A DNA stretch of 64,000 nt, from assembly GCF_900096995.1 (NCBI RefSeq), contig NZ_OANT01000007.1:62001-126000 (forward strand). Direction: 5' to 3'. The notes beneath the pieces were generated by a model. That model ran no database searches, was not told the DNA's origin, and worked only from the letters and a program-made list of their open reading frames with translations. Origin of the DNA: Acinetobacter puyangensis (GTDB taxonomy: Bacteria > Pseudomonadota > Gammaproteobacteria > Pseudomonadales > Moraxellaceae). A program made the position numbers and the translations under genes. Positions 17,069-25,624 of this stretch are shown piece by piece. Position 1 is the stretch's first letter. Each line of letters begins with the position of its first letter.

Positions 17069-17734
17069 ATGCCATCTATTTATCAATTAAAACCTGCATT
17101 TCAAAATTTACTCCGACCTTTGGTTCGGGGACTGTATCGTTGTGGCATTACGGCAAATATGGTGACTGTAATGGCCATGTTGATTTCGGTTGGTCTAGCG
17201 TTCTGGATTTATCAGCATGTGCAAAGCCCGGATGGTTCGATTTTTTATTTTTTGTTATTACCCGTCTGGATGCTGCTGCGTATGGCGATGAATGCCATAG
17301 ACGGCATGCTGGCACGAGAATTCGCCCAGCAAAGTACTTTGGGTGCTTATCTCAATGAATTGTGTGATGTGATCAGTGATACTGCGCTCTATGCCTGTTT
17401 TTTTGCCTTTACTCTGATTGATCAAAAATTATTGGCATTGGTGATCCTATTGTCCATTCTCAGTGAATATGCCGGTGTTATGGCACCTTTGGTTGGGGCA
17501 GCGCGCCGTTATGACGGACCGATGGGGAAAAGTGATCGTGCATTTATCTTTAGTCTGCTGGCTATTGTGATCGCCTTTATCCCGAGTGTAATGCAGAAAT
17601 ATCCGGCATTGAACATCGATAGACTCGATAATGTGATTAATGGCCTGTTGCTGTTTATTTTATTGCTTTTACTGCTGACAATTTTTAACCGTATCAGGTA
17701 CGGTATTCAAAATAGTAGAAAGATTGATCTGTAG
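17069..17734 (+). CDS. CDP-alcohol phosphatidyltransferase family protein (YnbA-like)
   Basis: A 221-residue membrane protein of the family that moves a phosphatidyl group from CDP-diacylglycerol to an alcohol. After the N-terminal helix, the family motif D-x2-D-G-x2-A-R-x8-G-x3-D-x3-D appears as NAIDGMLAREF, then GAYLNELCDVISD. The first and third aspartates are Asn (AAT in both cases), and an additional Asp follows four residues after the last one. The start resembles E. coli YnbA. About six membrane helices follow. It opens a six-gene cluster; the next gene begins 30 bp later. The alcohol acceptor is unknown. A PgsA or PssA role is unlikely given the changed motif and context. Confidence 0.85.
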   Translation: MPSIYQLKPAFQNLLRPLVRGLYRCGITANMVTVMAMLISVGLAFWIYQHVQSPDGSIFYFLLLPVWMLLRMAMNAIDGMLAREFAQQSTLGAYLNELCDVISDTALYACFFAFTLIDQKLLALVILLSILSEYAGVMAPLVGAARRYDGPMGKSDRAFIFSLLAIVIAFIPSVMQKYPALNIDRLDNVINGLLLFILLLLLLTIFNRIRYGIQNSRKIDL

Positions 17735-17764
17735 AAAGAATATTGCGTTTTAAAGGAATCATTT

Positions 17765-19516
17765 ATGTATCAAAACACACAGCATACGTTTAATAGCCAT
17801 GATGGCATTGCTTTATTTTATCAACATTGGCAAACGGATCGGGCCTCCGATACGGATAAAAAGGCGATTGTCATGTTGCATCGTGGTCATGAACATTCCG
17901 GTCGAATGGCACATTTGGTCGAAGAATTACAATTAGCCGAATTTGATTTTTTTGCATGGGATGCCAGAGGACATGGACAATCGCCCGGTGAAAGAGGTGA
18001 TGCACCGAGCTTTTCCGCTTGTGTGAAAGATATCCAGTATTTTGTGCAACATATTCAGGATAAATATCAGATTAAAGCTGAAAATATTGCAGTGATCGGA
18101 CAAAGTGTTGGGGCAGTGTTGGCAGCGACTTGGGTACATGATTATGCACCACAAATTCGTGCCTTATGTTTGGCTTCACCAGCATTTGATATCAAGCTTT
18201 ATGTGCCCTTTGCCCGTGCAGGTTTGACTGCATTAAACAAATTGCGTGGCAATTTTTTCATTAGCAGCTATGTCAAAGCCGCGATGCTGACCCACGATGT
18301 CGAACGGGCACAGCAATATGATAACGATCCACAGATTGGCAAAGCCATATCAGTGCGTATGCTCTTGGGTTTATATGCTGCGGCAGATCGAGTGGTGGCA
18401 GATGCACAGAACATTTTTGTGCCGACACAGGTGGTTTGTTCGGGATCGGATTTTGTGGTAGAGCGAAAACCACAACAACAATTTTATGAGAAACTACCGC
18501 ATCCCAAAAAAGAATGGCATGTACTGGAAGGCTTTTATCATGATACCTTGGGCGAAAAAGACCGCCATTTGGCGCTTGAAAAAATTCGTCGTTTTATTCT
18601 GGCCAATTTTGCTGAAAGTTTTCAGTCACCGCAGCTTCTCGATGCCGATAAAATTGGTGCAAGTTGTGCGATTGCTGAGGAAATTTCTACCCCATTGCCA
18701 AAAAATTCGATTAAACATGCATTTTGGCAATTGACCAAAGCCAATTTAAAACTGGGTAGCAAGTTTTCCAAAGGGTTAAAAATCGGTGAGCAAACTGGGT
18801 ATGACTCCGGTTCGACCCTGGATTTTGTCTATCGGGATCAACTGGAAAGTTCCAATCCGATTGGCAAGCTGATTGACTGGCAATATTTGCAGGCTATCGG
18901 TTGGCGTGGTATTCGGGTGCGTAAACAAAACCTTGAAGCATTGTTGAAAAAATATGCTGTGCATATTCAGGCCCAAGGCAAGGATGTACGCATACTGGAT
19001 ATTGCCGCCGGACATGGCCGTTACATTCTCGATGCGGTGGCACATCTGCAACAGCCACCTGCGTCGATTTTGCTGCGGGATTATAGTGCGCTGAATGTTG
19101 AGGCCGGACAGCAGTTAATCCGACAACGACAGCTTGAGCATCTGGCGCAATTTCAGCAGGGCGATGCCTTTGATACTGCTTCACTGGCTGCTATTCAACC
19201 TCGGCCCAATCTGGCAGTGGTGTCCGGGTTATATGAGCTGTTTGCCGATAATACCTTATTAAATCAATCGCTAACTGGGCTGGCACAGGCAATTCCTCAG
19301 GGTGGCTATTTAATTTATACCGGACAAATCTGGCATCCACAGCAGGAATTTATTGCCCGAGCTTTAACTTCACACCGTCAGGGACAGGCATGGGTGATGC
19401 GTTTACGATCTCAGGCCGAGATCGATGCGCTGGTTGAACATGCTGGTTTTAAAAAAATTGACCAATGTATTGACGAATTTGGTATTTTTACCGTTTCTGT
19501 TGCACAGCGTCTATAA
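17765..19516 (+). CDS. Bifunctional alpha/beta hydrolase / SAM-dependent methyltransferase (YnbC-like)
   Basis: A 583-residue fusion. The N-terminal half (about 10-280) is a monoacylglycerol-lipase/lysophospholipase-type hydrolase: HRGHEHSGR oxyanion loop, nucleophile elbow GQSVGA (serine near 118), and EGFYHDTLGE supplying the histidine. The C-terminal half (about 360-583) is a class I methyltransferase with motif I LDIAAGHGRYILDAV (about 400) and the acidic DYSAL strand. The same architecture is found in E. coli YnbC. AAGGAA precedes the ATG. A role in remodelling and methylating the lipid made by the cluster is inferred. No signal peptide is visible, so it is probably cytoplasmic or membrane-associated. 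Confidence 0.85.
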   Translation: MYQNTQHTFNSHDGIALFYQHWQTDRASDTDKKAIVMLHRGHEHSGRMAHLVEELQLAEFDFFAWDARGHGQSPGERGDAPSFSACVKDIQYFVQHIQDKYQIKAENIAVIGQSVGAVLAATWVHDYAPQIRALCLASPAFDIKLYVPFARAGLTALNKLRGNFFISSYVKAAMLTHDVERAQQYDNDPQIGKAISVRMLLGLYAAADRVVADAQNIFVPTQVVCSGSDFVVERKPQQQFYEKLPHPKKEWHVLEGFYHDTLGEKDRHLALEKIRRFILANFAESFQSPQLLDADKIGASCAIAEEISTPLPKNSIKHAFWQLTKANLKLGSKFSKGLKIGEQTGYDSGSTLDFVYRDQLESSNPIGKLIDWQYLQAIGWRGIRVRKQNLEALLKKYAVHIQAQGKDVRILDIAAGHGRYILDAVAHLQQPPASILLRDYSALNVEAGQQLIRQRQLEHLAQFQQGDAFDTASLAAIQPRPNLAVVSGLYELFADNTLLNQSLTGLAQAIPQGGYLIYTGQIWHPQQEFIARALTSHRQGQAWVMRLRSQAEIDALVEHAGFKKIDQCIDEFGIFTVSVAQRL

Positions 19517-19546
19517 AGGCAACGTTTTTCTAAAGGTAACGGTTTT

Positions 19547-20968
19547 ATGCTGATCAATATGCCACAACGTGGTGTCTGGCTGTATGGTGTACTCTGGCTC
19601 TGTTTTTTGGCACCATTTTTCTTTCTCACCTACGGTTTTACCAATCAATATGCCAGCGGGCTCACGGATGTGCCGGTCATTGTATTTGCATGGGAGCAGT
19701 ATATTCCACTTTGGGCGTGGACCATTGTGCCGTATTGGTCGATTGATTTGTTTTATGGTTTATCGCTGCTTCTTTGTCTGAGTAAACACGAATTACGGCA
19801 ACAGGTATTGCGGCTGGTATCGGCACAAGTCATTGCCATCACATGTTTTTTATTGTTTCCCTTGCGCTTTAGTTTTGAACGCCCAGAATTAGATGGATTT
19901 TTTGGGCTCTGGTTTGATGTGTTGATGGGCTTTGACAAGCCCTTTAATCAGGCACCTTCATTGCATATTATTTTGCTGGTCATTATATGGGATTTTTATC
20001 GTCGGCACGTCACAGCAAAGTGGCGTTGGTTGGTACATGGCTGGTCAGTGTTAATCGGCTTATCGGTATTAACCACATGGCAACATCATTTTATTGATAT
20101 TCCGACCGGGCTTTTGGTGGGTGCATTATGTTTATGGTTATTTCCCTTGCAGGGTTTTTCACCATTACGTATTGGACGACAATCTTTTACGACCAAACAT
20201 TTAAAGCTGGGCATATTTTACCTGTGCGCTGCACAGGGGCTGGCTGCATTGGCCTATAGTATTCAGTCTTGGGCACTATGGTTGTTTTATCCGGCGATGT
20301 CATTGTTGTTGGTGGCGCTGGCTTATCTATTGCGACAGCCTACGGTGTTTCAGAAACAACCTGATGGCCGATTAACTGTGGCAAGTTATTTGTTATTGTC
20401 TCCCTATTTGCTTTTTGCATGGATGAATAGCCGATTGTGGACCAGAAAGCATGCCGATGATTCCTTTATCTTAAAACATAATAATATTGAAATTTATCTG
20501 GGTAGAATTCCGACCCAGCAACATGCCAGACAATATCAGTCACTATTCGATTGTTGTGCAGAATTGCCGCATCACAAAGTTGAACATCAATGTTATGAGG
20601 CATTTTACAGTCTGGATTTAATTCCAATTCAGCATCAACAGTTTCCCGAGGCGGTGGCGAGATTCAATCATATTATTCGGCACATGACACAACAGAATCA
20701 GACACAACAGAATCAGACACAACAGACCAAAAACGGTCAGACTCAACAGCAGCCAACTCAGAAAGTATTGATTTATTGTGCTTTGGGTTATTCCCGTAGC
20801 TGTAGTATTTTAATTGCATGGTTAATTGATCAGGGCATTGTTGCTTCGGCACAACAGGGTTTAGCTCTAGTTCAACAACAACGTCCATGGGTGGTATTAA
20901 AACCTACGCATTTATCAGAACTGGAACAATGGCGGAAACACTATGGATCAAACACTTTCTCCGCTTAA
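19547..20968 (+). CDS. PAP2-like membrane / dual-specificity phosphatase fusion (YnbD-like)
   Basis: A 473-residue fusion. The N-terminal part has about eight membrane helices with PAP2-type motifs: APSLHI (PSxH) near residue 137 and TTWQHHFIDIPTG near 180 (the SxxTxxHxxxD signature). The C-terminal part (about 315-473) is a cytoplasmic dual-specificity phosphatase with the catalytic P-loop YCALGYSRS (C-x5-R). Between them sits a Gln/Thr/Asn-rich linker encoded by 15-bp tandem repeats (20686-20728). E. coli YnbD has the same composition. It may remove a phosphate from a phosphatidyl-alcohol-phosphate, as PTPMT1 does, but this is inference. The next gene overlaps by 26 bp. Confidence 0.83.
   Translation: MLINMPQRGVWLYGVLWLCFLAPFFFLTYGFTNQYASGLTDVPVIVFAWEQYIPLWAWTIVPYWSIDLFYGLSLLLCLSKHELRQQVLRLVSAQVIAITCFLLFPLRFSFERPELDGFFGLWFDVLMGFDKPFNQAPSLHIILLVIIWDFYRRHVTAKWRWLVHGWSVLIGLSVLTTWQHHFIDIPTGLLVGALCLWLFPLQGFSPLRIGRQSFTTKHLKLGIFYLCAAQGLAALAYSIQSWALWLFYPAMSLLLVALAYLLRQPTVFQKQPDGRLTVASYLLLSPYLLFAWMNSRLWTRKHADDSFILKHNNIEIYLGRIPTQQHARQYQSLFDCCAELPHHKVEHQCYEAFYSLDLIPIQHQQFPEAVARFNHIIRHMTQQNQTQQNQTQQTKNGQTQQQPTQKVLIYCALGYSRSCSILIAWLIDQGIVASAQQGLALVQQQRPWVVLKPTHLSELEQWRKHYGSNTFSA
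20686..20728 (+). repeat. 15-bp tandem repeat inside the PAP2/phosphatase gene
   Basis: The unit GACACAACAGAATCA occurs twice exactly (20686-20700, 20701-20715) and a third time partially (20716-20728). It encodes repeated TQQNQ in the linker before the phosphatase domain. Copy changes would stay in frame. Confidence 0.9.
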
Positions 20969-21362
20969 GGTGGTATTGGCATTAACCGCAAGTAGTGCAT
21001 CAATATTATGGGCAAGTTATCTTTTGCTTATACTGGCTTTTTTGATCATGTTATTGACCCATTTAAATATTTTGGCACTACTTATCATCTTTGCGGCAAG
21101 CATCCAGCATTATCTGTATATTCGTATCCAGTTTGATCGGCAGTTATTGCAACAAATGATTCAATCACAAGATACGCTCCATGCCCAGACTGAACAATTG
21201 GATCAGGCATTACTGGATTTAAAGCTGATTTCATCGAAAAAAAGCGGGCGAATTTGGACAGTACGCTTAACCGGAATATTAAGACTGTTTAAACTGCAAT
21301 GTGTGGTGTTGGCAATCCAGTTGATGTTATTGGTTAGCATGATTTGCCTTGGTGCACGATAA
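20943..21362 (+). CDS. Small membrane protein of the lipid cluster (no recognised family)
   Basis: 139 residues that I cannot assign. The N-terminal half contains two closely spaced hydrophobic helices (about 10-55), followed by an amphipathic, Gln/Leu-rich segment likely to form a coiled coil (LLQQMIQSQDTLHAQTEQLD, about 67-86), and a last hydrophobic helix near the C-terminus (about 117-136). It overlaps the end of the phosphatase gene by 26 bp in another frame, with GCGGA upstream of its ATG, so translational coupling is likely. It may be a scaffold for the lipid enzymes. E. coli ynbABCD has no obvious counterpart. Confidence 0.7.
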   Translation: MDQTLSPLKVVLALTASSASILWASYLLLILAFLIMLLTHLNILALLIIFAASIQHYLYIRIQFDRQLLQQMIQSQDTLHAQTEQLDQALLDLKLISSKKSGRIWTVRLTGILRLFKLQCVVLAIQLMLLVSMICLGAR

Positions 21363-21419
21363 ACGCAGTACACAAAAATACGCAGATTCAAGCGCAAATA
21401 CAAAAGAGGCAAAACGGTC

Positions 21420-22076
21420 ATGAAGCAAAACCCATCCAGAATAATCAACTATCTTGCGCGTGGCGTGGCATTTTTAATGCGTCGTTCGGTACGTTTGCTG
21501 ACTGGCGCAAGAAGTTTATGGCTGGGTTGCAAACCGGAATTGAAACAGCGCATTTATTACGCCAATCATAACAGTCATATTGATTTTGTCTTGTTATGGT
21601 CGTCTCTACCGACGTCGATTCGTCGGCAAACCCGTCCTGTGGCGGCTTCTGATTATTGGCAAAGTAATACGTTAAGGCAGTTTTTGATTCAGGATGTGTT
21701 TCATGGCATTACCATTGCCAGACATCGGGAATCTGGTCAGGACCCTTTACAACCGGTTATTGATGCATTAAATGATGGCGATTCGGTGATTTTTTTCCCG
21801 GAAGGCACACGTAATCTGGATGAAGACCGGATTCTGTTGCCCTTTAAAAGTGGTCTATTCCATTTAAGCCAACGGTTTCCCGAGGTCGAACTGGTGCCGG
21901 TGTGGATTACCAACCTCAATCGTGTTATGCCAAAAGGTGCATTTATTCCATTACCGCTATTGTCAACCGTCGCTTTTGGTACACCATTGGATACACAGCA
22001 TTTGCTAGACAAGACTGCATTTTTACATCGTGCCGAGCAACAATTACTGGCCTTACAAGAGGTTGAGAATCAATGA
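21420..22076 (+). CDS. Lysophospholipid acyltransferase family protein (PlsC-type)
   Basis: A 218-residue acyltransferase that places an acyl chain on a lysolipid. The HX4D catalytic motif is present in NHNSHIDFVLLW (near residue 43-54), and the glycerol-3-phosphate-binding block in FFPEGTRNLDEDR (near 125). A long transmembrane helix is lacking, so it is probably a peripheral membrane protein. AGAGG precedes the ATG. Its stop overlaps the next start as ATGA, implying coupled synthesis with the CdsA-like enzyme. It is a second PlsC-like enzyme besides the housekeeping one expected elsewhere, and its substrate is unknown. Confidence 0.87.
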   Translation: MKQNPSRIINYLARGVAFLMRRSVRLLTGARSLWLGCKPELKQRIYYANHNSHIDFVLLWSSLPTSIRRQTRPVAASDYWQSNTLRQFLIQDVFHGITIARHRESGQDPLQPVIDALNDGDSVIFFPEGTRNLDEDRILLPFKSGLFHLSQRFPEVELVPVWITNLNRVMPKGAFIPLPLLSTVAFGTPLDTQHLLDKTAFLHRAEQQLLALQEVENQ

Positions 22077-23017
22077 ATTATAGTCATGGACAATTGACCT
22101 CTTTATTTTTTATCTCGGTCACGATTATTCTGGTGATTGCCTCAACCATTGGTCATCTGCTTAAACAACGGGTCAAGCAGCAACCGCATGCTGTGATTGA
22201 TAATCTTAATGCCCGCATTAATGCGTGGTGGGCGATGCTTGTTATTCTGGGCGCAGCAATTTTACTGGGCAAAAACGCCTTAATTGTTTTATTTGCCTTA
22301 ATTTCACTGTTTGCCTTAAGGGAATTTATTACCCTATTACCGACGCGACGGGGCGATTATCTGGCTTTATTGATCGCCTTTTATTTTGTCATTCCGTATC
22401 AATATTATTTGATCTACATTGACTGGTACGGCTTATATTCGATTTTTATTCCGCTCTATGTCTTTTTACTGATTCCGATTGCCACCTTGAAACAGGAAGA
22501 CACCACCCGTTTTCTGGAGCGCAGTGCCAAAATCCAGTGGGGGCTGATGGTTTCGGTGTTCTGTATTTCCCATGTGCCGGCATTATTAAATTTAAAGGTG
22601 TATGGTTTTACTGGCGATAAAATCTGGCTTGCGATCTGGCTGATCATGGTAGTACAGGTGTCTGATGTGTTGCAGTATGTCTGTGGCAAATTGTTTGGTA
22701 AACACAAAGTTGCACCTGTACTTAGCCCATCAAAAACCATTGAGGGTTTGTTAGGCGGGATATTCTTGGCGACATTGCTTGGCATGACATTGCACTGGTT
22801 GACACCTTTTAATCTCTGGCAAGCGGCATTAATTGGCTTTATCGTCTGTATTTTTGGTTTCTTTGGTGGTCTGGTAATGTCTGCCATTAAACGGGATCGT
22901 GGGGTAAAAGACTGGGGACATCTGATTCAGGGACATGGCGGCATGTTGGATCGTATTGATTCTATTTGTTTTGCTGCACCAGTGTATTTCCATATTTTAA
23001 GATACTGGTGGGGTTAG
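22073..23017 (+). CDS. Phosphatidate cytidylyltransferase family protein (CdsA/YnbB-like)
   Basis: A 314-residue enzyme with about eight membrane helices, expected to make CDP-diacylglycerol from phosphatidic acid and CTP. The CdsA signature is visible near the C-terminus: SAIKRDRGVKDWGHLIQGHG, then GMLDRIDS (about 271-298). It overlaps the acyltransferase gene by 4 bp and ends the cluster. It supplies the activated lipid needed by the CDP-alcohol phosphatidyltransferase at 17069, so first and last genes of the cluster encode consecutive steps. Its presence in this operon, as with ynbB beside ynbA, suggests a dedicated paralog. Confidence 0.9.
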   Translation: MNYSHGQLTSLFFISVTIILVIASTIGHLLKQRVKQQPHAVIDNLNARINAWWAMLVILGAAILLGKNALIVLFALISLFALREFITLLPTRRGDYLALLIAFYFVIPYQYYLIYIDWYGLYSIFIPLYVFLLIPIATLKQEDTTRFLERSAKIQWGLMVSVFCISHVPALLNLKVYGFTGDKIWLAIWLIMVVQVSDVLQYVCGKLFGKHKVAPVLSPSKTIEGLLGGIFLATLLGMTLHWLTPFNLWQAALIGFIVCIFGFFGGLVMSAIKRDRGVKDWGHLIQGHGGMLDRIDSICFAAPVYFHILRYWWG

Positions 23018-23185
23018 ATAGGAGATGCAAAGCTAGGGATTGATCTCATTTTGCTTATATTTCATAACTTCTGACCGGATCCAAGCAGAAAAAACTGCGT
23101 AACATTGTTTTTGAATAGATGAATTTAATTCATGCTAAAATGAACAAAATTCATTATGTATTCTGCCAGCCGAGATCAGCCAGCC

Positions 23186-25603
23186 ATGTCCACTGCCTAT
23201 AAGCCGCAAACTGCGCCCAAAGCCTTGTTTGATTATGACAAGTATTGGGCATCATGTTTTGAGCCTGCCCCATTCTTACCGATGTCACGGGAAGAAATGG
23301 ATATGCTGGGTTGGGATGCCTGTGATTTTATTCTGGTCTGTGGCGATGCCTATATTGACCATCCATCTTTTTGTTCCGGGGTGATTGGGCGTGCCATTGA
23401 AGCACAGGGTTTTCGGGTTGGTATTATTGCTCAACCGGACTGGACTTCGGCCGATGCATTTAAGGCACTAGGCAAACCGACTATTGCCTATGGTGTGACA
23501 GCCGGCAATATGGATTCGATGATCAACCGCTATACCGCAGATCGTAAAATCCGTTCCGATGATGCCTATTCTCCCAATAATGAGGCCAACCGTCGTCCGG
23601 ATCGTGCAGCGACCGTGTATTGTCAGCGTTGCCGTGAGGCATATCCGGATGTGCCGATTATTCTCGGCGGTATCGAAGGTAGCTTACGCCGCATTGCACA
23701 TTATGATTATTGGTCGGATAAAGTGCGTCGTTCCATTTTGATGGATGCCAAACCTGATTTGCTGGTATATGGTAATGGCGAACGTGCGATCATTGAAATC
23801 ATACATCGTCTGTCCAAGGGCGAAGCGGTCAAGACTATTGTTGATGTCCGTGGTACGGCATTTATTCTGAATAAATCCAGCCGTGAATTAAAAACCGGAT
23901 TTATTGAGATTGACAGTAATGATGTGGACATTGTAGGTCGGGTTGATCCGATCATTAATCCCTATGTCATGACAGAAGATCTGGATGGTTGTGAGATTGA
24001 AAAAGATAAAGGCAATCATCTGGCGCAATATCAGGATTTTCAAAAAGAATTGGTGAGTAATCCAATTGTTAAGGCCGGCGATACAAATCTCCCCCAGCCC
24101 CTCTTTGATAAAGAGGGGAGCCTCCCCCTTTCGCAAAGGGGGATTGAGGGGGATTTAGATAAAGATACACAAATTGTTTATCTTCGTCCGTCAAAAGCCA
24201 TCAAACATAAATTACCACCACGGGAACTTGCCGTGATCCGACTGCCTGCATTTGAACAGGTGGCAAATGATCGGGTACTGTATGCACACGCCAATCGCAT
24301 TTTGCATCTGGAAACCAATCCCGGTAATGCACGGGCACTGGTACAACGACATGGGGATCGTGATGTCTGGCTGAATCCACCACCAATTCCACTGACCACA
24401 GAAGAAATGGATTATGTGTTTGATCTGCCTTATGCACGCCTGCCACATCCATCCTATGGTGATGCCAGATTCCCTGCGTTTGATATGATCAAGTTTTCTG
24501 TCAATATCATGCGTGGCTGCTTTGGCGGTTGTACCTTTTGTTCGATTACCGAACATGAAGGCCGGATTATCCAGAATCGCTCAGAAGAATCGATTTTGCG
24601 TGAAGTGGAAAAAATTCGTGATACCGCACCGCAGTTTACCGGGATTATTTCCGATTTGGGTGGCCCGACTGCAAACATGTACCGCCTGCATTGTAAAGAT
24701 TCAGAGATTGAAAAAAATTGTCGTAAACCATCCTGTGTTTATCCGGGCGTTTGTCAAAACTTACATACCGATCATGCACCTTTAACCCAGCTTTATCAAA
24801 AAGCCCGGGCGCTAAAAGGCATTAAAAAGATTTTGATTGGTTCTGGTCTGCGTTATGATCTGGCCGTCTTAAATCCCGAATATGTTAAGGAACTGGTGCA
24901 GCATCATGTGGGTGGTTATTTAAAAATTGCGCCGGAACATACCGAGCAGGGGCCATTGTCCAAGATGATGAAACCCGGAATTGGGACTTATGATCGTTTT
25001 AAACAAATGTTTGATCGCTTTAGTAAAGAAGTGGGTAAAGAGCAATATTTGATTCCTTACTTTATTGCGGCTCATCCGGGCACTACCGATTATGACATGA
25101 TGAATCTGGCTATTTGGTTAAAGAAAAATGGTTTCCGTGCCGATCAGGTACAAACCTTCTATCCTTCACCAATGGCAACCGCTTCGACCATGTATTATAC
25201 CCATAAAAATCCATTGGCGCGTGTTACAAGACACAGTGAAGATGTGGATATTGTAAAAGGCGAAAAGCGTCGTCGTTTGCATAAGGCTTTCTTACGTTAT
25301 CATGATCCTAATAACTGGCCATTATTGCGTGAAGCATTAAAAGAGATGGGACGTGAAGACTTGATTGGGAATTCAAAACAGCATTTGATTCCGACCTATC
25401 AACCGCAAGGTACAGGGGATTATCAGTCTGCACGCAAGAAAAATTCCAGCAAGTCTGGCGATTCGGTCAAGCGTACCAGTGAAAATGCCGTACGCTATCA
25501 AACCAAATCGCCGAAAAAAGGCAAGGTTTTAACCCAGCATACCGGCTTACCGCCTAGAGAAAGCGGACAACGTAAACGTCCTGCCAAAACTTCGGGTCGA
25601 TGA
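23186..25603 (+). CDS. ygiQ: YgiQ-family radical SAM protein with in-frame repeat insertion
   Basis: An 805-residue radical SAM protein whose biochemical function is unknown. The N-terminal B12-binding-like region ([20 protein letters not shown], then [10 protein letters not shown]) is followed by the radical SAM core with the cluster cysteines in [11 protein letters not shown] (C445, C449, C452) and the long YgiQ C-terminal domain. The match to E. coli YgiQ is close along its whole length, except for about 24 residues around 300-324, which are encoded by a palindromic repeat (24085-24156). The Lys/Ser/Arg-rich tail is normal for the family. The start at 23186 gives the homologous N-terminus; 23156 is possible. 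No clear ribosome site precedes either. Confidence 0.93.
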   Translation: MSTAYKPQTAPKALFDYDKYWASCFEPAPFLPMSREEMDMLGWDACDFILVCGDAYIDHPSFCSGVIGRAIEAQGFRVGIIAQPDWTSADAFKALGKPTIAYGVTAGNMDSMINRYTADRKIRSDDAYSPNNEANRRPDRAATVYCQRCREAYPDVPIILGGIEGSLRRIAHYDYWSDKVRRSILMDAKPDLLVYGNGERAIIEIIHRLSKGEAVKTIVDVRGTAFILNKSSRELKTGFIEIDSNDVDIVGRVDPIINPYVMTEDLDGCEIEKDKGNHLAQYQDFQKELVSNPIVKAGDTNLPQPLFDKEGSLPLSQRGIEGDLDKDTQIVYLRPSKAIKHKLPPRELAVIRLPAFEQVANDRVLYAHANRILHLETNPGNARALVQRHGDRDVWLNPPPIPLTTEEMDYVFDLPYARLPHPSYGDARFPAFDMIKFSVNIMRGCFGGCTFCSITEHEGRIIQNRSEESILREVEKIRDTAPQFTGIISDLGGPTANMYRLHCKDSEIEKNCRKPSCVYPGVCQNLHTDHAPLTQLYQKARALKGIKKILIGSGLRYDLAVLNPEYVKELVQHHVGGYLKIAPEHTEQGPLSKMMKPGIGTYDRFKQMFDRFSKEVGKEQYLIPYFIAAHPGTTDYDMMNLAIWLKKNGFRADQVQTFYPSPMATASTMYYTHKNPLARVTRHSEDVDIVKGEKRRRLHKAFLRYHDPNNWPLLREALKEMGREDLIGNSKQHLIPTYQPQGTGDYQSARKKNSSKSGDSVKRTSENAVRYQTKSPKKGKVLTQHTGLPPRESGQRKRPAKTSGR
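24085..24156 (+). repeat. 72-bp palindromic repeat element inserted in frame in ygiQ
   Basis: Two perfect hairpins sit side by side: CCCCTCTTT-gat-AAAGAGGGG (24098-24118) and CCCCCTTT-cgc-AAAGGGGG (24124-24142). They are enclosed by outer arms AAATC-T-CCCCC (24085-24095) and GGGGGATTT (24148-24156). The length is exactly 24 codons, and the frame stays open. GATACA lies at both edges (24080-24085 and 24164-24169), as a target duplication might. The C/G-run composition is unlike the gene around it. Confidence 0.85.
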
Positions 25604-25624
25604 TTTTAAAAAGAGAATTTTAAG

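Noticed and set aside
24085..24156. ygiQ disrupted by the repeat insertion
   Set aside because: The insertion is a multiple of three, contains no stop codon in frame, and the protein continues with full similarity on both sides.
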